19,803 nucleotides of DNA from Acidobacteriaceae bacterium. GTDB taxonomy: Bacteria > Acidobacteriota > Terriglobia > Terriglobales > Acidobacteriaceae. The notes beneath the pieces were generated by a model that saw only the letters and a list, made by a program, of their open reading frames with translations, searched no databases and was not told the origin of the DNA. Location: assembly GCA_003140655.1 (NCBI GenBank), contig PLKR01000249.1, positions 1 to 19,803 of the forward strand, in the 5' to 3' direction. Shown here one piece after another: positions 1 to 5,531 of the stretch (position 1 is its first letter; each line of letters begins with the position of its first letter). Both the position numbers and the translations under genes were made by a program.

Positions 1-215
1 AATTTCTGGGGGGCAGGTCACAGGCACCATTGAATCTCCACTCATGCATCGCAATGTCGCGAACTTGGCGGCTAAATGTCTAAAGAATTGCCATCGGAAG
101 AATCACGTCTTGCAATACCGGCTCCCTTTTTTCGTTGACTCGGGGTTGGCCGTAAGCGGAAGATGGGTGTGCGCCAGGGAAGTCTTGGGGATCCCTCCGG
201 AAAGACAACCCTGTT
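1..215. other. Non-coding stretch with no recognised gene
   Basis: I see no convincing gene here. Open frames on both strands are short, lack ribosome-binding sites and show no recognisable protein motif. The stretch leads into the hairpin series that begins near 216. A short GGGATCCC palindrome (188-195) and flanking AGGGA/TCCCT arms (176-180 and 192-196) are the only structure noticed. Confidence 0.4.
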
Positions 216-400
216 TAGCCGAATGTCGGCTAGTACGGCGCTAGCCTCACAGGTAGAACATGACCTGGACGCAGGTGTAGTGGGCTCAGTGAGAGCCTTC
301 CGAAAAAGTGATTTTGGGCAGACGTGGGTTTGCCCACACACTCGAGAAGTGACAGTAGCCACTTTTCGAATGTGCACATTGTGGCCGCGCCGCCGCGGCC
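216..400 (+). other. Tandem hairpin array upstream of the terminase-like gene (possible structured leader)
   Basis: At least seven consecutive inverted repeats are visible: TAGCCGA/TCGGCTA (216-222/226-232), CAGGT/ACCTG (250-254/263-267), GGCTC/GAGCC (283-287/293-297), TGGGCA/TGCCCA (315-320/331-336), a 9-bp stem with one G-U pair (343-351/360-368), the palindrome AATGTGCACATT (369-380), and GGCCGCG/CGCGGCC (383-389/394-400). The last ends two bases before the GGAGG (403-407) of the downstream gene. Alternative pairings exist, for example GGCTAG/CTAGCC at 228-233/241-246. This could be a structured 5' leader, a small RNA or a DNA site recognised by the packaging enzyme. GC-rich DNA yields some hairpins by chance. 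Confidence 0.4.
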
Positions 401-416
401 TCGGAGGCTAGAGCAC

Positions 417-1625
417 ATGGGCCGAAAGAAAAAACGCAATAAGAAATCCAGCGGCCAGCGCAAGAAGCCGATCCAGAACAAGCGCGCGACCAGCTCCAAC
501 GCGAACAAACCTAACGCGAAAGATTCTTCCGCAAAGAAATCTCACGCTACTGAGCCTGCCCTTGCTCCTCATCTCGAGAAGTTCGCAAAGGCTGTGGCGG
601 AGGATCATAGCCATGTTCAGGCAGCGATCCTAGCTGGCCGAGCTCCAGGGTCTGCGAGTTTTCTCTACCGTCAGCTGGGTGTCAGGGAGCGAATTGCTGA
701 GCTCCTGGCGATAAAGAAGAAGGAGAACGAGGAGGATGTGGCAAACGGTGCACGGAGGCCGCAACGTCCGGTCGACATTGACGAAGGCGAGATTATCATG
801 CATCTCGCTGACATAGGCCGAAGCAAAACGGAATCGAGTAAGGACAGAATTCGTGCCTTCAGTGAGTTGTCGAAAATCTTGAAAACCAAGGGCCCCACGA
901 CTCTCAAGGCGTACGGCTGGTCTGCCAATGAAATTGCCGAATTCTTTAATACCGGAAGAATCCCAACGCGCTTGCTACATCTCCTGGGCGCGGGGACAGC
1001 AGAAGTAGAATTGATTTCCGCAGCCACGTGTGACGTCTTCACGTGGATGACGAAGCACACAAAGACTCGTAACGAACACTGGAAAGAGGAAGGCCGGCCC
1101 GAGCCCTACGAGCACCTTCCGCTCTACGACTATCTCCGCGATATCTTGGACGCGATCGAACTGGAACCTGTCACATGGATCGAGAAGTCCCGCGACCTGA
1201 TGATTTCGTGGGTGTGCGTCGGATATTTCACGATGAACGCGATGGTGGTGCCTTCGCGTGGAGTGATCTTCCAGACACAAAAACAAGACAAGGTGATCCA
1301 GCTTATCGATTACGCGAGATATTTGTATCGCAATCAAGACCCTCGACTGCAAGCAGCGTTTCCTCTTAGCAAGCCCCTTGATCAGCAGCCTGCTAACCGG
1401 CTGGACTTCGCGAACGGCAGCTACATCCTGGGTATACCGGGAGGCGCGGACCAGATGCGCTCCTATCACCCGTGGGGCTACCTGAACGACGAAAGCTCGT
1501 TCCAGCCCGATGCCGGGGAGTGCTACAACGAGGCCATTTCTGCCGTAAGAGGCAAAATTGTGTTCAATTCCAGTGCAGGACCAGGATGGTATGCAGATGC
1601 CAGAAGAGACATCATCACAAATTAA
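417..1625 (+). CDS. Terminase: small-subunit-like N-terminus fused to large-subunit ATPase
   Basis: 402-residue protein; the ATPase half of a phage DNA-packaging motor. The start at 417 is chosen for GGAGG (403-407) nine bases upstream; in-frame codons further up have no such site. Residues 1-45 are very basic (GRKKKRNKK...). Residues about 50-155 look like a terminase small subunit: an AAILAGRAPGSAS helix-turn-helix-like stretch, then a DRIRAFSELSKIL helix resembling the DKlkALElL end of that family. The ATPase follows: a degenerate Walker A of the KSRxxxxSW type (KSRDLMISW, residues 257-265), Walker B GYLNDES (D358, E359), and a coupling-motif-like FNSSAGPGWYAD. The frame stops just after this, and the nuclease lies in the overlapping next frame. 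That may be a true split, a +1 frameshift, or a mutation or sequencing error. Domain assignments rest on motif reading. Confidence 0.72.
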   Translation: MGRKKKRNKKSSGQRKKPIQNKRATSSNANKPNAKDSSAKKSHATEPALAPHLEKFAKAVAEDHSHVQAAILAGRAPGSASFLYRQLGVRERIAELLAIKKKENEEDVANGARRPQRPVDIDEGEIIMHLADIGRSKTESSKDRIRAFSELSKILKTKGPTTLKAYGWSANEIAEFFNTGRIPTRLLHLLGAGTAEVELISAATCDVFTWMTKHTKTRNEHWKEEGRPEPYEHLPLYDYLRDILDAIELEPVTWIEKSRDLMISWVCVGYFTMNAMVVPSRGVIFQTQKQDKVIQLIDYARYLYRNQDPRLQAAFPLSKPLDQQPANRLDFANGSYILGIPGGADQMRSYHPWGYLNDESSFQPDAGECYNEAISAVRGKIVFNSSAGPGWYADARRDIITN

Positions 1626-2820
1626 GAATAGACGAGCGGCCAAGGCGCTGGCTGAGACGAAGAAGCTGCCGCCTCAAACGCCCGTAGAGGTCCGGCGAGG
1701 AGTTACGGTTCGTCGGACCAAGGGCAGAATCCCTGTTTGGCGTATTGACTACAAGGCTCATCCCGAACGCGACCCCGAGTTAAATCCGGAGTGGGTCCGG
1801 GATGAACGGCGCAAGTACACGTCCCAGGCCGACTGGGACCGCGAACAAGAGATTGTGGACGAGGCGGGCGGTGGCGAGTTGGTATTCGCCGATACACTCG
1901 TTACCTATCGGAACAAGATCGTGATCACCGACCCCTCATGGCGGCCCGACCCGGAATGGCGCGTTGAGGGCGGCTTCGATCACGGGAAAACGAATGCCAC
2001 AGCTCTCCTGCTCTGCTACATCGACTTCGAAGGCACCATTTACATTGCTCGCGAATACTATCAGCCGGGCCAAGAGGTTTGGCAGCATGCACCGGAACTC
2101 AAAAAAATGAGGGACTTCTTCCGGATGGCGACGTGCTATGCCGATCCCACAATCTTCAATACCACTTTGCAGCAGTCGCAGAGGCCGGGGCAGGCGTCAG
2201 AACGGGCGAAGTCCATTGGCGATCTGTATGCCGAGCAAAGGATTGAGAACTTCACACCCTTCGCCGGCGATCGCTCGGACGTGAGCTTCGCGGCCCGTCT
2301 GCAACTGCACTGGGCCGACCTCGAACACCGCGAGCCGACCGTCAAGATCGTTTGTCCCGAGGGGATGTACAGCGAGACCCCTCAATTCGGACGGCATCAG
2401 TGGGGCTGCCCCAACCTGCTCTGGGAGCTGATGCGCACCCGCCGGCAGAAGCTCACGGGCCAGCAACTCCTTAGCCGAAACGTTTCCGAAGCCATCGTCG
2501 ACAAGGACAATCATGCGCGCGATGCGATGAAGTACATCGTGATGTCGCAGCCCGAGCCCAGCCGGAAATCGCTGGAACAGCGGGTGACGGAGCGCGTGTA
2601 CACAATCCGGGAAGAGGCGAAGAAGCAGGGTGTGACCGACGATCAGGCGGCAACCATGGCCGTGATCAACTACACCAGGATCATGCACCAGGAAATCGAG
2701 GACGACAACCCGAGCACTTACATTGGAGGATCCGCGCGCCGGCGCCTCAAGATGATGGAAGCGCGCCGCAGGGAGGAGTGGCGCACAGGTAGACGATATC
2801 CTCGTCGTCGTGGTTTCTGA
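1591..2820 (+). CDS. Terminase large-subunit C-terminal nuclease
   Basis: 409-residue product from ATG 1591 (ATG 1597 is equally possible); it overlaps the previous gene by 35 bases in the +1 frame. AGGA lies at 1577-1580 and 1583-1586. It carries the segment that follows the ATPase in undivided large terminases (VWRIDYKAHPERDPE, then a QADWDREQEI stretch), and then an RNase H-like nuclease. Three acidic residues sit in the expected order and settings: GFDHGKT (D130), YADPT (D185) and DNHARDAMKY (D311). These would bind the metal ions for cutting concatemeric DNA. The last 80 or so residues are a basic, helical tail (RRRLKMMEARRREE...). No phage structural gene follows. It is probably a remnant or domesticated module, and activity would need the ATPase half in trans or by frameshift. 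Confidence 0.7.
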   Translation: MQMPEETSSQIKNRRAAKALAETKKLPPQTPVEVRRGVTVRRTKGRIPVWRIDYKAHPERDPELNPEWVRDERRKYTSQADWDREQEIVDEAGGGELVFADTLVTYRNKIVITDPSWRPDPEWRVEGGFDHGKTNATALLLCYIDFEGTIYIAREYYQPGQEVWQHAPELKKMRDFFRMATCYADPTIFNTTLQQSQRPGQASERAKSIGDLYAEQRIENFTPFAGDRSDVSFAARLQLHWADLEHREPTVKIVCPEGMYSETPQFGRHQWGCPNLLWELMRTRRQKLTGQQLLSRNVSEAIVDKDNHARDAMKYIVMSQPEPSRKSLEQRVTERVYTIREEAKKQGVTDDQAATMAVINYTRIMHQEIEDDNPSTYIGGSARRRLKMMEARRREEWRTGRRYPRRRGF

Positions 2821-2884
2821 TACCTCCGATAGGACTCACCTTGGCCAAAAGCCAAGCCTGGAGCGGGGTTTCGTCGGAGTATCA
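2818..2884 (+). terminator. Nested inverted repeat after the terminase-like genes
   Basis: The outer arms TGATACCTCCGA (2818-2829, including the nuclease stop codon) and TCGGAGTATCA (2874-2884) are complementary apart from one missing base. Inside lies a perfect hairpin CTTGGC-CAAAA-GCCAAG (2840-2856). There is no U-tract, so a canonical Rho-independent terminator is not shown. It may end transcription or mark the edge of an inserted unit. The rest of the gap to 2983 shows only a TATCGATA palindrome (2913-2920). Confidence 0.35.
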
Positions 2885-2983
2885 GATTCTACTATCACGT
2901 CGTTTTCTTGGTTATCGATAGAAATTGATAGTCGGGTGGTAACGGTTGATGAACGGCGATAGCCGCGACCTTTTGACGCCTCT

Positions 2984-4108
2984 TCAGCGCTGGCCGGCGC
3001 TGAACTGGAAAACGGTCACGCTGTGAAACTCTTGCCCCGGCTTCAGCTCAGTCGAGGGGAAAGTGGGATGGTTCGGAGAGTCAGGAAAATGCTGCGTTTC
3101 CAGGCAAAGGGCAAATCGCCGGTTATAGACACGGCCTTCTTTTCCCGTGATCGATCCGTCGAGGAAGTTTCCGGTATAGAATTGCACCGCAGGTTCGGTC
3201 GTCAGCACCCGCAGAATTCGGCCAGTGGTCGGCTCATATACTTCGGCTGCCTCGGCCAACTGCCCGGGCGCATGATCCAGCACGAAGTTGTGATCGTAGC
3301 CATGACCGAGATGAAGCTGCGGATCGTCCGCATCAATCCGTTCTCCAATAGCATGCGGCGTTCGAAAGTCAAACGGCGTGCCCCCGATTGACTTCAGCTC
3401 TCCGGTAGGAATCAGAGTTGCATCGACAGGGGTGATGCGGGAAGCATCGATCTTCAGCACATGCCCCAAAACGTCGCCCCTCCCTTGGCCCTTCAGATTG
3501 AAATAAGAATGATTGGTCAGAGTAAGCACAGTATCTTTATCGGTAGTCGCCGAATACTCGATTCGCAAAGCTCCGCCACTCAAGGTGTAGCGCACAGTTG
3601 TAGAGAGGTTGCCCGGAAAACCTTGATCTCCATCTTTGCTCACATAGGTGAGTTCGATTCCATCCTGGATCTGCTTCGCTCCCCAGACCACCTTGTCGAA
3701 GCCGCGGATTCCCCCGTGAAGAGCGTTGTCGCCATCGTTCTTTGGAACGGAATAGGTCTTACCGTCGAGTTGGAAGGTGCCGTGCGCGATCCGATTCGCG
3801 TAGCGGCCGATAATGCCTCCGAAATGTGCAGTCTGCGCCACGTACTTCTCGACCGAGTCGCAACCCAGCACCACATCGTCGAGCTTTCCGTTTCGATCCG
3901 GCGTGCGCACGGAAACGATGATTCCTCCGTAGGTCATAATGCGGACTTCGACCTTGCCATCTGCCAAGGAGTAGAGATCCACGGGCGTTCCTTCCGGCGT
4001 GTGCCCAAACGCTTGCTTGTCAACGCGAGTCTTCGCCGTCATGGTTGCCGTGAGCATCATTAGAGCTGCGAACACTGCAAACCAGCGGTTGGCCTTGTTT
4101 GAAAGCAT
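2984..4108 (-). CDS. galM: Exported aldose 1-epimerase (mutarotase)
   Basis: 374-residue galactose mutarotase-like enzyme that interconverts alpha and beta anomers of aldoses such as glucose, galactose or xylose. An N-terminal signal peptide (FAVFAALMMLTATMTA, about residues 10-25) predicts export to the periplasm. The catalytic constellation is recognisable: DNALHGG (H131), NHSYFNLKG (H200) and LETQHFPDSPNHP (E337); the spacing resembles E. coli GalM H104/H175/E309. GRYANRIAHG and YDHNFVLD are further family signatures. The ATG at 4108 is preceded by GAGGA, with only two bases between, which is tight; an upstream GTG at 4138 is less likely. The gene stands alone on the minus strand, divergent from a small membrane-protein gene. 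Exported mutarotases often accompany glycoside hydrolases, which fits the sugar genes further along. Confidence 0.9.
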   Translation of the reverse strand: MLSNKANRWFAVFAALMMLTATMTAKTRVDKQAFGHTPEGTPVDLYSLADGKVEVRIMTYGGIIVSVRTPDRNGKLDDVVLGCDSVEKYVAQTAHFGGIIGRYANRIAHGTFQLDGKTYSVPKNDGDNALHGGIRGFDKVVWGAKQIQDGIELTYVSKDGDQGFPGNLSTTVRYTLSGGALRIEYSATTDKDTVLTLTNHSYFNLKGQGRGDVLGHVLKIDASRITPVDATLIPTGELKSIGGTPFDFRTPHAIGERIDADDPQLHLGHGYDHNFVLDHAPGQLAEAAEVYEPTTGRILRVLTTEPAVQFYTGNFLDGSITGKEGRVYNRRFALCLETQHFPDSPNHPTFPSTELKPGQEFHSVTVFQFSAGQR

Positions 4109-4334
4109 AGTCCTCTTTTCTCGATGCGGAAGCCGCACGGGATTTCTGGCGTAGTGTACAGCGGAAGTTTAATCTCGCGTACGAAAAACAAAGCAATCCG
4201 TGGCCATATGATAAAAGTTATCGGCGCGATTAAAGAGAAACGCGCTACGATTGCAATTTCAGGGTATCATTTCAGCGAGACTGGCGCTGGTACCGCTTTT
4301 TGCGACCTCGGGAACAGTGACATTTGGGGGAAGC

Positions 4335-4760
4335 ATGTCGATCAACTTTGTGCGGACACATGACGGAAGCGACGACTCCATACGCTTTCAACCAATGGAG
4401 CGCCTAAAAGTATATTTGTTCGGGGCAACTGTGTTGTTTGCATCGTTTGGGATGGGTGAAGCGGTTTATCGACTCTTGTTTTCAGAGTTTGACGGCATAA
4501 CCGATCGTATTCCGGTTGAGATGCTGTTTGGTTTGGTGTTTGCCTGGCTCGCCACTAGGTTCGTCGGAGGCATTTACAGAAATCGCAAGGAGAGGAGTGC
4601 TAGGCTCAACTTCATTTGGGCTCGGAGTCATCAAATACGAGGCGCTCTGGAAGCAATCACTCCGTTGGCCCACCCATCGAAAAACCAACAATCGATCAGA
4701 GTAATCCGCGAAGAAGTCGAAAGGATTGAGTGGGCGATTAAGGAGATCCTGCCGGGCTAA
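4335..4760 (+). CDS. Small membrane protein with histidine-kinase H-box-like C-terminus
   Basis: 141-residue protein of unassigned function. The start at 4335 is chosen for GGGGGA a few bases upstream; an upstream in-frame ATG at 4251 has none. Two hydrophobic segments (about residues 25-48 and 60-80) are followed by a basic stretch (YRNRKERSAR), suggesting that the C-terminus is cytoplasmic. Residues 96-107, WARSHQIRGALEAI, resemble the phospho-acceptor H-box of HisKA domains (typically SHEIRTPLNAI), with H99 at the histidine position. A second helix, IREEVERIEWAIKEILPG, ends the protein. No ATP-binding domain follows. It could be a kinase-derived dimerisation module, a phosphotransfer protein, or a coincidental match. 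The 226 bp upstream, shared with the divergent epimerase, hold no promoter I would defend. Confidence 0.6.
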   Translation: MSINFVRTHDGSDDSIRFQPMERLKVYLFGATVLFASFGMGEAVYRLLFSEFDGITDRIPVEMLFGLVFAWLATRFVGGIYRNRKERSARLNFIWARSHQIRGALEAITPLAHPSKNQQSIRVIREEVERIEWAIKEILPG

Positions 4761-4799
4761 ACTTCTGTGTCCTTTCGGCAGGTCTGCGCGACTCGACCT

Positions 4800-4937
4800 G
4801 ACGGTTGCCGGGGAAACGGTTACCACCACTCCTGTAGGATTGGATGACGACGAACTCGCGGGGACAGAAATGCCTGAACAGGCGGCCAGGAAAAGGAGAG
4901 AGGACACCAAAGTAACCAGAATCGTGCATTGGGACAA
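4800..4937 (-). pseudogene. Lipoprotein gene 5' fragment (truncated)
   Basis: On the minus strand, a TTG at 4937 would open a typical lipoprotein signal: hydrophobic LVTLVSSLLFLAAC with the lipobox cysteine at residue 20. A Ser-rich linker and VVVTVSPATV follow, which resembles the first strand of bacterial Ig-like (Big_2) repeats in large exported acidobacterial proteins. After about 4800 the frame stays open but loses resemblance and runs antisense to the membrane-protein gene that ends at 4760. I read this as the surviving 5' end of a deleted gene. A short real lipoprotein (down to 4482, about 151 residues) is the alternative. No clear ribosome-binding site is seen. Confidence 0.35.
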
Positions 4938-5108
4938 ATTGGCTCGATGCGAGCGCCGACGATTATCAGGTCGCAAAAACCCATTCCCTTCGCGCGGCTC
5001 ACACAGATCCCTCTTCGCCGCCGGTAACATCCTCGATTTCGGGATCGCCGCCGTGTGGTTTGACCTTCGTGGCTGGCGCTGAGAATTTCTGCCGTCGTTT
5101 CTTGCCAA

Positions 5109-5531
5109 GCTCTCACCGGCGTAACCGACATAAAGGTAACAGAGGTCGCATTACGAATGGGTCATTGCGCTAATGCAGATCAGATCGTAAGCTGATGGTG
5201 AGCAGTTTTCGGGGGAGGGCTGTTCGACGAGCGTCCCGTGACTCTATGAGTCTGGGGCGCTTTTGTTTTTCCACGGGTGCTGCACTGGGCTGGGCGTTTC
5301 TGTTGCTTGTCCCCGCTTTGGCGGGAAAGCGGGCCCTCAATCGTGGCCGGATGCCATCCGGCTGGGTTGGTGCTTCTTGATCTCTTCGCCGGCAATGTGA
5401 AAACCGGAGTTCGCGGCGGGACTCCGGCGTAAATGGCGGTCTGAGAAGCGCTTCTTTGATGTCGCAGGGGTCCAGGCCGCGCCCATCCAGCCGAGAGGCC
5501 GAGCCGAAACTCTTCCCACCGCGTTCCGACT
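5109..5531. other. Gene-poor, hairpin-rich intergenic stretch
   Basis: I find no supportable gene. Open frames here have no recognisable motif or start signal. Four inverted repeats lie in a row: GACTC-TAT-GAGTC (5240-5252, extendable with CCC/GGG outside), CCCGCTTT/AAAGCGGG (5312-5319/5326-5333), GCCGGATG-C-CATCCGGC (5346-5362) and CCGGAGT/ACTCCGG (5404-5410/5421-5427). They lie 3' of the GH3 gene and may help end its transcript, although none has a T-tract. They may also belong to a dispersed intergenic repeat family. Confidence 0.45.

Noticed and set aside
975..1643. 222-residue open frame on the minus strand across the terminase ATPase
   Set aside because: It is antisense to a gene with recognisable ATPase motifs and has no motif or start signal of its own.
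2913..2920. TATCGATA palindrome between the nuclease and epimerase genes
   Set aside because: Eight bases is too short to stand alone, and it does not match the 20-bp dyad at 9281 beyond the central ATCGAT core.
3461..4063. 200-residue open frame on the plus strand within the epimerase region
   Set aside because: It is the reverse-strand shadow of a well-supported aldose epimerase and shows no protein family features.
4109..4138. GTG start at 4138 for the aldose epimerase
   Set aside because: The ATG at 4108 gives a normal signal peptide and has GAGGA directly upstream; no ribosome-binding sequence precedes the GTG.
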